From Novipirellula herctigrandis (GTDB lineage: Bacteria; Planctomycetota; Planctomycetia; Pirellulales; Pirellulaceae), in NCBI GenBank assembly GCA_007859835.1, contig SJPJ01000001.1, positions 4,004,623-4,068,622 on the forward strand: DNA of 64,000 nucleotides, read 5' to 3'. A program made the position numbers and the translations under genes. Below, piece by piece: positions 38,471-47,103 of the stretch. Every line of letters begins with the position of its first letter. The first letter of the stretch is position 1. The notes beneath the pieces were generated by a model, which was given only the letters and a program-made list of their open reading frames with translations, was not told where the DNA came from and ran no database searches.

Positions 38471-38824
38471 GAAATAGCAACGAGGACAACAACTCGTAGG
38501 TCATCGGATCGGTTGAAAACAGAAGCGATTGCGGATGTGTCTAGTTTAACATGCTTGAACTGCAGAATGGTCGTTTCGCGAGACCATCCAAGGCAAAAAA
38601 AAGACGCCTTATGAAATCACTAGCCATCGCCAATTCCGCTCATTGCCCACAGAAGTCTCGCTAACAATACTTATTTTGGCGGTTGCGGCTATTTCGATGC
38701 CCGCTACCATGCTCGTCCGAAAACCGTTCACCGCCAAGAACACGGCCACAAACAACTCTCTTGTCTCCATTCCCTCGTCCTAATTCCCTCGTCCTAATTC
38801 CCTCGTCTTTAATGGAATCAAAAC
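38471..38824. other. intergenic region between the divergent kinase and sugar-dehydrogenase genes
   Basis: 354 bases with no supported gene. It must hold both promoters. Near the right end are three 14-bp repeats (38769-38810), described separately. I see no convincing promoter hexamers. Confidence 0.5.
38769..38810 (+). repeat. three 14-bp tandem repeats in a gene leader
   Basis: ATTCCCTCGTCCTA occurs at 38769-38782 and 38783-38796; a third copy (38797-38810) differs in its last three bases. The array ends 14 bases before the start codon of the sugar-dehydrogenase gene and takes the place where a ribosome-binding site is expected. Confidence 0.85.
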
Positions 38825-40726
38825 ATGCGATTGCCTCTCGGTTTGATCAGCCTGCTGGCGTTTTCCTGTGGCCCAACCGCCGTGATGGCAGACGCTCCGG
38901 ACGCAAACGTATTGACGGAATCGGAAAGGCTCAGTGGATGGGAATTGCTTTTCGACGGCACATCGACCCACTCGTGGCGTAATTACAACCAAACCGAAGT
39001 CTCCGACGGCTGGGGAGTGAAAGACGGCAACCTCATCCGCCAATCGGGTGGTGCAGGGGATTTGATCACAAAGCAGAAGTTCGATGCCTTTGAATTGTCA
39101 TTGCAATATCGAATCAGCCCCGGGGGTAATAGCGGCGTGATGTTCCATGTCGTCGAAACCGATGGGCCGCCGTGGCACACTGGTCCCGAACTTCAAATCC
39201 AAGACAACGTCGGCGGGCATGATCCGCAAAAAGCAGGTTGGCTATACCAACTCTATCAATCGACGCCACCAAGTTGGATGAAAGACAAGCCGACGATCGA
39301 TGCGACGCGTGCCGCGGGTCAGTGGAACGAAATATACCTCCGTGTCGCTCCGAGCGGATCCCTCGTTTGCCTGAACGGCAACCATTACTACAACTTCCGA
39401 ATCGGTGATGACAGGTGGCAGCAACGCGTCGCCAAGAGCAAGTTTGCTGCCTTTCCGCAATTTGGAAAAGCCGGGTCCGGCCACATTTGCTTACAAGATC
39501 ACGGTGATGAAGTCGCGTTTCGCAACATCAAGGTCCGCCGTTTAGGCAAAGACGAGTCGGTTCCTGCGCCGATTCATGGACACCTCCGACGCAAAAGCCG
39601 TCTGGCGTTTCCCAATTTGGTCTGGGATCAATGGGAAGGAATCGACGATGCAGGACAAGTCCGTGCGCTGCGTTTGATCGAGCTAACTTTTGCCAACGAT
39701 ACATCCAATCGATTGTTTGCCGCTTCCCAAGTTGGCGCGATTTGGACGTTCCAAAACGAACCGGATGTTAGCCAATCGCATTTGTTCCTTGATTTACGCG
39801 GGAAAGTGAAAAGTTGGGCCAACACGGGAGCCAACGAACAAGGTTTGCTTGGGCTGGCGATGCATCCCGAATTTGAATTGAACGGAAAATTCTATGTGTA
39901 CTACTCGCATCGGAGCGAGAACAAATCAGTTTTGTCTTGCTTTCGTGTTTCCAAAGACAACCCTAACCAAGCTGACCCTGATAGCGAACAAGTCTTACTC
40001 GAAATTGATGAGCCCTACCAGAATCACAATGGCGGATGTATCGAATTTGGGCCCGACGGCTACCTGTACGTTGGCGTTGGCGACGGTGGCTACCGAAACG
40101 ATCCCTTGGCTTCGGGGCAAGACTTATCCCAGATCCTCGGCAAAATTCTGCGGATCGATGTCGACCAATCAAGCGAAGGAAAACCTTACGGCATCCCTTC
40201 AGACAATCCCTTTGTGGACGTGACAGGGACTCAAGCCGAGATCTATGCCTTTGGGATTCGCAACCCGTGGCGAATCGCGTTTGACAAAGAAACTGGTCGG
40301 CTTTGGTGCGGCGATGTTGGTCAAGAACTTTGGGAAGAAGTCGATGTGATTGTCCGAGGCGGAAATTACGGATGGAGCGTGCGAGAAGGAACACATCCGT
40401 TTGGGAATCGCCCGAGAAACGAAAAACGGAGCGACCCAATCACGCCGGTTTGGGAATATGACCATGGGATCGGAAAATCGATCACGGGGGGCCGCGTTTA
40501 CCGATCCGATCGTGTGAGCGAACTGAATGGCAAGTATTTGTATGCCGACTACGTTGCTGGCACCATTTGGGCATTGTCCTACGACGCCGAAACAGGCCTT
40601 GCGACACGAAACGAACAAGTCATTTCGGATAGTTTCCCAGTATTGGCGTTTGGCGAGGATCCGTCGGGCGAGGTCTACTTTTTGACCAATAGCGTCAGGG
40701 GGGAATGCATTTATCGCTTCGAGTAA
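38825..40726 (+). CDS. secreted DUF1080 (3-keto-disaccharide hydrolase-like) / PQQ-type sugar dehydrogenase fusion
   Basis: 633 residues from ATG 38825, with a signal peptide (LISLLAFSCGPTAVMADA, about 6-23). Residues about 37-240 are the DUF1080 jelly-roll: GWELLFDGTSTHSWRNY, GNSGVMFHV, GPELQIQDN and GQWNEIYLRV. Some members have been characterised as 3-keto-glycoside hydrolases. Residues about 260-633 are a soluble glucose/sorbosone dehydrogenase propeller: GLLGLAMHPEF, NHNGGCIEFGPDGYLYVGVGDGG, YAFGIRNPWRIAFD, GQELWEEVDVI and GNYGWSVREG, which form the PQQ and calcium site of the family. It probably oxidises and then cuts sugars outside the cytoplasm. There is no heme domain. A decayed IS lies 75 bases after its stop. 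Confidence 0.88.
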   Translation: MRLPLGLISLLAFSCGPTAVMADAPDANVLTESERLSGWELLFDGTSTHSWRNYNQTEVSDGWGVKDGNLIRQSGGAGDLITKQKFDAFELSLQYRISPGGNSGVMFHVVETDGPPWHTGPELQIQDNVGGHDPQKAGWLYQLYQSTPPSWMKDKPTIDATRAAGQWNEIYLRVAPSGSLVCLNGNHYYNFRIGDDRWQQRVAKSKFAAFPQFGKAGSGHICLQDHGDEVAFRNIKVRRLGKDESVPAPIHGHLRRKSRLAFPNLVWDQWEGIDDAGQVRALRLIELTFANDTSNRLFAASQVGAIWTFQNEPDVSQSHLFLDLRGKVKSWANTGANEQGLLGLAMHPEFELNGKFYVYYSHRSENKSVLSCFRVSKDNPNQADPDSEQVLLEIDEPYQNHNGGCIEFGPDGYLYVGVGDGGYRNDPLASGQDLSQILGKILRIDVDQSSEGKPYGIPSDNPFVDVTGTQAEIYAFGIRNPWRIAFDKETGRLWCGDVGQELWEEVDVIVRGGNYGWSVREGTHPFGNRPRNEKRSDPITPVWEYDHGIGKSITGGRVYRSDRVSELNGKYLYADYVAGTIWALSYDAETGLATRNEQVISDSFPVLAFGEDPSGEVYFLTNSVRGECIYRFE

Positions 40727-40801
40727 TCGGGCTGTGAGAATCTGCGGTTTACGAATCTTCCGGGCCCCGGCGACTGGCTGAACACCTATTCCTTCCGTAG
40801 C

Positions 40802-42051
40802 CCAGGGCAACTCATTGTTTGATTTTGGGTAGTTTGATGCGTAGATATGAGTCTGTTGCATTAACGGAGTGCATTTGAACTTCCGGAGATCGATCCGTGA
40901 CCATCCCCGCAGACGGGGAATTGCTGGCCATTTTGGCCGCGATTCCCGATCCTCGACGGCGACTGGGACGACGCCATCCTTTAGCTGCCATGCTGGCGGC
41001 GACTATTTGCGGCTTGCTCACTGGCGCGACCGGTTGCACCGCCATTGCCTAGTGGATTAGTAATCAAGAACCGAGCTTTTGGCACGCGATCGGCTTCAGG
41101 CGAAAGCGTCCGACAGCGAATTGTTATCGGTCACTATTGATCGACCTTCCACCGGAGGCTCTTGAAAATGCCATCTCCAAGTGGGTTCAACACCTGCTCA
41201 GCGAAAGACCTACCACGACGAAGCGCCGTGGGGCGAGATTGATGGCAAAACGCTTTGCGGAACACTGCAACCACACCGGCAAAGCATTCATCTGATTTCC
41301 CTGCTAGAGCACGCATCGGGCGGTGGACTGGCTCAGCTAAAAATGAACCCCAAGACCAACGAGCATCGAACCGCCATGTTGCTGCTCAAGTCGTTGGTTG
41401 TTGACGGCATGGTGATCACGGGGCACGCGATGTTCTGCCAAAAGAAACTTTGCCAACAGATCATCGATTCTGGCGGTGACTATCTCATCACTGTCAAAGA
41501 CAATCAGCCGGAGTTGAATAAGACGATCAAGTCGGATTTCAATCCCGGCCTTCCCCCCCTACAGCGAACGCCTTCGCCGTCAGCAGCTTGATGAGGTTCG
41601 CGAAGTCGACAAGGGACACGGGCGAGCGAAGTTCGCCATCTTTTCTCCAGCAGCAGACTCGGTAGCTATCTTGACTGGGCAGGCTTCGCCCAAGCGATTC
41701 GCATTGAGCGAACGCGGATCATCGGCCAAGAGCGGGTAACCGACGCCTCAAATGCGATTACAAGCTTGGGGCCAGACCGAGCCAATGCGACGCACATTCT
41801 GGATCGGGGACGCGGTCACTGGGGCATCGAAAATTGTTTGCACTGGGTTCGCGACGTAACGATGGGCGAGGATAAGTGTCGTGCTCGCACAGATCATGGT
41901 CCGGTCAATTTGGCGTGCCTTCGCAACGCAAGCCTAACGATTCTTCGTGATCCGGGCCACAAGGTCGTCGCCTCCACCCTTCGGACCTTCGCAACCAAGC
42001 CAAGCGACCTACTGAAAATCTTATCCAGATTCAAAAACTGAGTTGCCCTGG
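40802..42051 (+). mobile_element. ISAs1-family insertion sequence, transposase decayed
   Basis: A 1250-bp element. The left end CCAGGGCAACTCATTGTTTG (from 40802) is matched by the inverted right end reading inward from 42051 (CCAGGGCAACTCAGTTTTTG), about 20 of 23 bases identical. An exact 8-bp target duplication, TCCGTAGC, flanks it at 40794-40801 and 42052-42059. Both the inverted-repeat layout and the 8-bp duplication fit the ISAs1 family (usually 1.2-1.3 kb). It landed between genes, between the sugar-dehydrogenase gene and gyrB, and interrupts no coding sequence. The transposase frame is broken (see next entry), so it cannot move by itself. Confidence 0.88.
40896..42041 (+). pseudogene. 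ISAs1-family DDE transposase, inactivated
   Basis: Family-typical parts occur in order but in different frames: IPDPRRRLGRRHPLAAMLA at the N-terminus (DDE_Tnp_1-associated domain), an in-frame TAG at 41050, then a shift near 41200 into DEAPWGEIDGKTLCGTLQ (first catalytic Asp region) and DYLITVKDNQPEL. A second shift at a C run (about 41555-41565) leads into YSERLRRQQLDEVREVDKGHGR. A third near 41660 leads into YLDWAGFAQAIRIERTRI and the end RGHWGIENCLHWVRDV. Intact proteins have about 370-380 residues. One stop and at least three frameshifts make it non-functional unless there are sequencing errors. Its stop lies inside the right inverted repeat. Confidence 0.88.
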
Positions 42052-42172
42052 TCCGTAGCCGACGTACCATCGCGGAAAGTCTCGAAAAATGGTAAACTTC
42101 TCGGTTCCCAAAACGGCGTGAATTCACCGTTTTTTCTCGTGTTAACCATAGCGATGTTCACTCGGATTTTTC

Positions 42173-44851
42173 ATGAGCGACGATACCCCTTCGGATCCCG
42201 ATTCGACTCCCGTTTCTAGCGACGATGCCGCTGGCCAAACCACTCCCCCACCGGTTGCTGCATCGGTCAACGATTATGTTGCAGCCCGAGCTGCCGTGGA
42301 AGCGGAAGATTCAGCCGCAGCCAAGGCTCGCGAAGTTGTCGCCGCAGGAGCTCGGGAAGCGGTCGAAGCCGGCCGCACCAGTGCCAAGGCCGAATACACT
42401 GATAAAGACCTCCAACACTTGTCGGACCTTGAACACGTTCGTGAACGACCGGGGATGTACATCGGTGACACCTCTACGCGCGGGCTGCACCATTTGGTCT
42501 ACGAAGTCGTCGACAATTCGATTGACGAAGCGATGGCCAAGTTTGCCAATACGGTTACGGTCACCGTTCATACCGACGGCAGCGTCACGGTGGAAGACGA
42601 TGGCCGTGGGATTCCCGTCACACGTCACGACCAACTTTCCGAAGAACTCGACCGAGAAGTCAGTACGCTGGAAGGGGTAATGACGGTCTTGAAGTTCGGT
42701 GGCAAGTTCGAAAAAGGTGCCTACCAAACGTCCGGCGGTCTGCATGGCGTTGGCGTGACCGTCGTGAACTTTTTGAGCCAATGGGCCGAAGTCGAAGTCA
42801 GCCGCGATGGATACACATGGACGCAAGAATACGAGCGAGGTGTCCCAACCGGCCCCGTCGTCAAAGGACGGGTCACCAAACGCACCGGCACCAAAACAAC
42901 GTTTAAAGCCGACAGGAAAATCTTTAGCGTTACAAAATACAACTTCGACGCCCTCAGCAAACGTTTGCAGGAATTGGCGTTTCTCAATAGTGGCGTTCAC
43001 ATCAAATTTCTTGATGAACGCAACGGCGAAGGTGGCGACTTCCAGTACGAACGTGGGATCGTTGAATTCGTCGAGCACCTCAATCGTGCTAGCGACGTAT
43101 TGCACACCGATGTGATCCAAATCATCGGCGAAAAGGATGGCACCGAATACGAAATCGCGATGCAATACAGCACCGAGTTCACCGAGAACGTTCAATCCTA
43201 TGTGAACAACATTCACACCATTGAAGGAGGAACGCACGTTTCCGGTTTCCGCTCGGCACTGACGCGTACGCTGAATGCCTATGGCAAAAAGGAAAACCTA
43301 TTCAAGGGAACCGTACCCGGTGGCGACGATTTTCGCGAAGGGATAACGGCGGTCATTAGCGTCCGAGTCCCCCATCCTCAATTTGAAGGGCAAACCAAAA
43401 CGAAGCTCGGCAATAGCGATGTTGAAGGAATCATCAACACCGGCGTCGGCGAGCAGTTGGCGAAATACATGGAAGAGAATCCTCGTATCGCCAAAACGAT
43501 CGTTCGTAAAGGTTTGCTTGCCGCCGAGGCCCGTGAAGCCGCTCGGAAGGCGAAAGATTTGCTGCGGAAGCGAAAAGACGCCCTTGGGGGCGGTGGGTTG
43601 CCTGGCAAACTTCGCGACTGCATTAGCAAGAATATGGAAGAGTGCGAAATCTACTTGGTGGAAGGTGACTCGGCGGGCGGATCGGCCGAAGGTGGCCGGA
43701 TGCGCGAATACCAAGCGATTTTGCCGCTACGTGGTAAGATCATCAACGCTTACAAGAGCCGCGAAGACAAAGTCCTTGCCAACGAAGAAGTCCAATCGAT
43801 GATCCAAGCTTTCGGAACCGGAATTGGTGCCGATCAAGACTTGACCAAACGCCGCTACAACAAAATCATCATCATGACTGACGCGGACGTGGACGGCAGC
43901 CACATCCGAACGCTGCTGCTTTGTTTCTTCTACCGCCAAATGTACCAACTCGTCGCCGGTGGGCATGTCTACGTTGCCCAACCGCCACTGTTCCGTGTTC
44001 AGCATGGCAAATCGCGATACTACGTCCAAAGCGAAGAAGAGATGAAGGGCCAATTGCTTGAACGCGGACTCAACGACACCTTTTTTGAATCCGAAGATGG
44101 GCGTCGAGCCGAAGGCGAAACGATGCGTCAACTTTGTACGGCACTCGCATCAATGGAAGACGCGATCATTGCGCTCGAACGACGCGGCATTAGCTTACGG
44201 ATTCATGCTGTCCGGCTTGACCCCGTTTCCGGAAAGCTGCCTTCGCACTTGTTGACGTATGAAAACGAAGAACATTGGTTCCATTCGCAAGACGAAGTCG
44301 AAACACTGCTAAACGAAAAGGGTTGGCGACTCGATAACGAAGTGGATGATGACGACGAACTCGAAGGGGTCAACGAAGAGGACGCGGAATCCAAAACCGA
44401 TTCAGAAAATCCCGAAGTAATGGCACATTTGGCAGAGCTTCACGAAGTTCGTACGATCAATAGCGGGCTAAAGGATCTACAACCACTTGGCTTTGGTCTG
44501 GAAGACTTGATTCCTATCGAACGCACAGGAGCGACAGCGCCGCGATTTGAGTTGATTCGTGGCGAAGACATTCGCCGTCCGCTTGGGGATTTGCGAGAAT
44601 TACTCGCTGAAGTTCGTGCCGCGGGTGAAAAAGGGTTGCAGCTAACACGCTTTAAAGGGCTTGGTGAAATGAACGCCGAAGAGCTCCGCGAAACCACACT
44701 CGACCCGGCAAACCGAACGCTTGTAAAAGTCAATTTGGCCGACGTCGGTGCTGCCGATGAAATGTTCCGGCTATTAATGGGTGATAAAGTCGAACCGCGA
44801 CGCGAATTTATCGAAAAACACGCTCTCGATGTCCGGAATTTGGATGTTTAG
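42173..44851 (+). CDS. gyrB: DNA gyrase subunit B
   Basis: 892 residues from ATG 42173. A non-conserved Ala/Pro/Ser-rich extension of about 80 residues precedes LEHVRERPGMYIGDT. The GHKL ATPase has VVDNSIDEA, EDDGRGIPV and TSGGLHGVGVTVVN. The TOPRIM domain has YLVEGDSAGGSA and IMTDADVDGSHI. An E. coli-like insertion of about 170-200 residues follows, including an acidic run (DDDDELEGVNEED), then LTRFKGLGEMNAEEL and the C-terminal end. It is longer than E. coli GyrB (804) because of the N-terminal part. With GyrA it introduces negative supercoils; gyrA is not in the window. A yyaL-type gene begins 6 bases downstream, so both are probably on one transcript. Confidence 0.96.
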   Translation: MSDDTPSDPDSTPVSSDDAAGQTTPPPVAASVNDYVAARAAVEAEDSAAAKAREVVAAGAREAVEAGRTSAKAEYTDKDLQHLSDLEHVRERPGMYIGDTSTRGLHHLVYEVVDNSIDEAMAKFANTVTVTVHTDGSVTVEDDGRGIPVTRHDQLSEELDREVSTLEGVMTVLKFGGKFEKGAYQTSGGLHGVGVTVVNFLSQWAEVEVSRDGYTWTQEYERGVPTGPVVKGRVTKRTGTKTTFKADRKIFSVTKYNFDALSKRLQELAFLNSGVHIKFLDERNGEGGDFQYERGIVEFVEHLNRASDVLHTDVIQIIGEKDGTEYEIAMQYSTEFTENVQSYVNNIHTIEGGTHVSGFRSALTRTLNAYGKKENLFKGTVPGGDDFREGITAVISVRVPHPQFEGQTKTKLGNSDVEGIINTGVGEQLAKYMEENPRIAKTIVRKGLLAAEAREAARKAKDLLRKRKDALGGGGLPGKLRDCISKNMEECEIYLVEGDSAGGSAEGGRMREYQAILPLRGKIINAYKSREDKVLANEEVQSMIQAFGTGIGADQDLTKRRYNKIIIMTDADVDGSHIRTLLLCFFYRQMYQLVAGGHVYVAQPPLFRVQHGKSRYYVQSEEEMKGQLLERGLNDTFFESEDGRRAEGETMRQLCTALASMEDAIIALERRGISLRIHAVRLDPVSGKLPSHLLTYENEEHWFHSQDEVETLLNEKGWRLDNEVDDDDELEGVNEEDAESKTDSENPEVMAHLAELHEVRTINSGLKDLQPLGFGLEDLIPIERTGATAPRFELIRGEDIRRPLGDLRELLAEVRAAGEKGLQLTRFKGLGEMNAEELRETTLDPANRTLVKVNLADVGAADEMFRLLMGDKVEPRREFIEKHALDVRNLDV

Positions 44852-44857
44852 CCTCTT

Positions 44858-46909
44858 ATGAATCATCTTTCCGAATCCCTTAGTCCCTATCTGCTCCAGC
44901 ACAAAGACAATCCGGTCGACTGGTATCCCTGGTGCGACGAGGCATTCGAGAGAGCTCGCCAGACCGACCGACCGATTTTCTTGTCTGTCGGCTATGCGGC
45001 GTGCCATTGGTGCCATGTGATGGAGCATGAGAGTTTCGAGAATGAGGCGATCGCAAAGTTTCTCAACGAGAACTTCGTGTCAATCAAAGTCGATCGTGAA
45101 GAACGTCCCGACATTGACCAAATCTATATGAACGCGGTTCAGTTAATGACCGGCCGCGGCGGTTGGCCAATGAGTGTGTTTCTCAATCACGACAAACAGC
45201 CCTTCTATGCAGGCACCTACTGGCCACCGAATGAACGCTTCGGAATGCCTGGATTCTCCACGGTACTCGATGCGCTCGCCAAGGCGTGGCAAAATAGACG
45301 TGATGAAGTCGAAGATCATGCGGGAAAGATGACCGATTCGCTCGAGCAACTTGCAATCGGAACCGACACATCCTCTACGTCCATCTCCGAAGATGCGATC
45401 ATCATCAAAACCACATCGCATCTGTTACATGTGTTTGATCGCGAAGACGGCGGTTTTGGTGCCGCACCAAAATTCCCACACGCAACCGATTTAGATTTGC
45501 TTCTTCGCCGCGCCGCGACAACCGAAAATCGAGAATTGGCCGAGGCAGCGGAATTGACGCTCGACCGGATGGCCGGTGGTGGTATTCGCGATCATATCGG
45601 TGGCGGGTTCGCTCGTTACAGCGTCGATGCGAAATGGTTGGTCCCCCATTTTGAAAAGATGCTCTACGACAATGCGTTGCTCGCGCAGGTCTATGTCCGC
45701 GCTTATCAAGTCACACGGAACGAGCGTCATGCAACCGTAGCATGCGAAATCCTCGACTATCTCGATCGCGAAATGACCGACCCGTCAGGCGGGTTTCATT
45801 GCAGTGAGGATGCTGACAGCGAAGGGGTTGAAGGAAAGTATTACGTTTGGACCCCCGAAGAAGTGAAGCAGATTCTGGGTGAAATGGCAGGCGATCAGTT
45901 TTGCCGCATCTATGACATCACCGAGCAAGGCAACTTCGAAGGAAACAGCATCGCCAACTTGCCGCGGTCCATCGAAAGTTGGGCCGAAGAACTAGCAATG
46001 CCTGATTTAGCCGAGCAATTGGCGTCCGACCGAGAAAAGCTTCGCGTCGTCCGCGAGAGCCGAGTTCATCCAGGACGGGATGACAAAATCCTAACAGCAT
46101 GGAATTCGCTTGCGATTTCAGCCTTCGCCATCGCTGGCGGAGTGCTTGATTGTCAGCGCTACATCGAAATTGCTCAGCGTGCGACCAAGTTCACTCTCGA
46201 ACAAATGATGGACGATCGTGGACGGTTGAAACATGCGTTTCGCCAAGGACAATCACACATTGATGGATTCGTTGACGATTATGCATTCACGATCGAAGCG
46301 CTGATCGCAATGTTCGAATCCACTGGCCTAGCACGCTATATCGGACGCGCAGTAAAGCTTGCCGACACGATGATCGAACAGTTTGAAGATAAAGAACAAG
46401 GCGGATTTTTCTACACCGCCGATGATTCGGAACGCTTGATCACTCGTACCAAAGATTGGCACGACGGCAGTTTGGTAAGCGGCAATGCGTCAGCTGTCAT
46501 GACGCTGTTAAAACTGTCGCAACTCTGTGATCGCAGTGATTACCGTCGTGCGGCGGAACGGACGCTGCAGTTGGCATCAGGCATTTTGGAAACCCAATCG
46601 GCCGCCTGCGGTGCCCTGGTTTCTGGATTGGACCGTTACCGAAACGATTCGATGCAACTCGTGTTGGCTGTGCCTGACAACGACGCGATGCACAGCCTTC
46701 GGCCGGTCTTCTTAAGCCGCTTCCGGCCGCACGCTACCCTTTCATGGGTGGTTGGCGAAGCACCGCCGTCAGGGCCTGTGGTCGCCCTCAACGAGCACCG
46801 CAACGTGATCGAAGGAAGCCCAACCCTTTATCAATGCGAACATTTCACCTGCCAAACACCGCTCACTGGCGAACAGGCAATTGCTGCACTAGCTCATTTC
46901 TCAAGCTAG
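44858..46909 (+). CDS. YyaL-type thioredoxin-domain protein (DUF255 / SSP411 family)
   Basis: 683 residues from ATG 44858, 6 bases after gyrB. The N-terminus NHLSESLSPYLLQHKDNPVDWYPW and the thioredoxin-like SVGYAACHWCHVMEHESFE with the C-H-W-C pair are typical of this family, as is GGWPMSVFL. From about residue 190 an (alpha/alpha)6 barrel related to N-acylglucosamine 2-epimerases follows (GGGIRDHIGGGFARYSVD, HFEKMLYDNALLAQVY, HCSEDADSEGVEGKYYVW). Homologues occur from bacteria to mammals (SPATA20), but no reaction is established; a redox role is likely from the Cys pair. It is cytoplasmic and coupled to gyrB by position. Confidence 0.93.
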   Translation: MNHLSESLSPYLLQHKDNPVDWYPWCDEAFERARQTDRPIFLSVGYAACHWCHVMEHESFENEAIAKFLNENFVSIKVDREERPDIDQIYMNAVQLMTGRGGWPMSVFLNHDKQPFYAGTYWPPNERFGMPGFSTVLDALAKAWQNRRDEVEDHAGKMTDSLEQLAIGTDTSSTSISEDAIIIKTTSHLLHVFDREDGGFGAAPKFPHATDLDLLLRRAATTENRELAEAAELTLDRMAGGGIRDHIGGGFARYSVDAKWLVPHFEKMLYDNALLAQVYVRAYQVTRNERHATVACEILDYLDREMTDPSGGFHCSEDADSEGVEGKYYVWTPEEVKQILGEMAGDQFCRIYDITEQGNFEGNSIANLPRSIESWAEELAMPDLAEQLASDREKLRVVRESRVHPGRDDKILTAWNSLAISAFAIAGGVLDCQRYIEIAQRATKFTLEQMMDDRGRLKHAFRQGQSHIDGFVDDYAFTIEALIAMFESTGLARYIGRAVKLADTMIEQFEDKEQGGFFYTADDSERLITRTKDWHDGSLVSGNASAVMTLLKLSQLCDRSDYRRAAERTLQLASGILETQSAACGALVSGLDRYRNDSMQLVLAVPDNDAMHSLRPVFLSRFRPHATLSWVVGEAPPSGPVVALNEHRNVIEGSPTLYQCEHFTCQTPLTGEQAIAALAHFSS

Positions 46910-47103
46910 GTTCTCGAGGCAGGGGAACTCACAATGGGTGCCCCGTTTTGATCGAAGATTTGGTACTTACTGTCGCGGTATATGTCGATCAAGGGCTAAA
47001 GGCGAATTCTGATCTAGAACAAAGCTTCACACTAAGTTAACGTAAACCTAACGGATTTCATCGTTGACACCTGGCTTCCGGTTCAAAGACGGAAGGGTTT
47101 GAA

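Noticed and set aside
42311-43237. 308-codon minus-strand frame antisense to gyrB
   Set aside because: Lies wholly inside gyrB, has no recognisable family pattern, and is explained by codon bias of the real gene.
46744-47040. 98-codon plus-strand frame after the YyaL-type gene
   Set aside because: Mostly overlaps the 3' end of the YyaL-type gene in another frame; no features.
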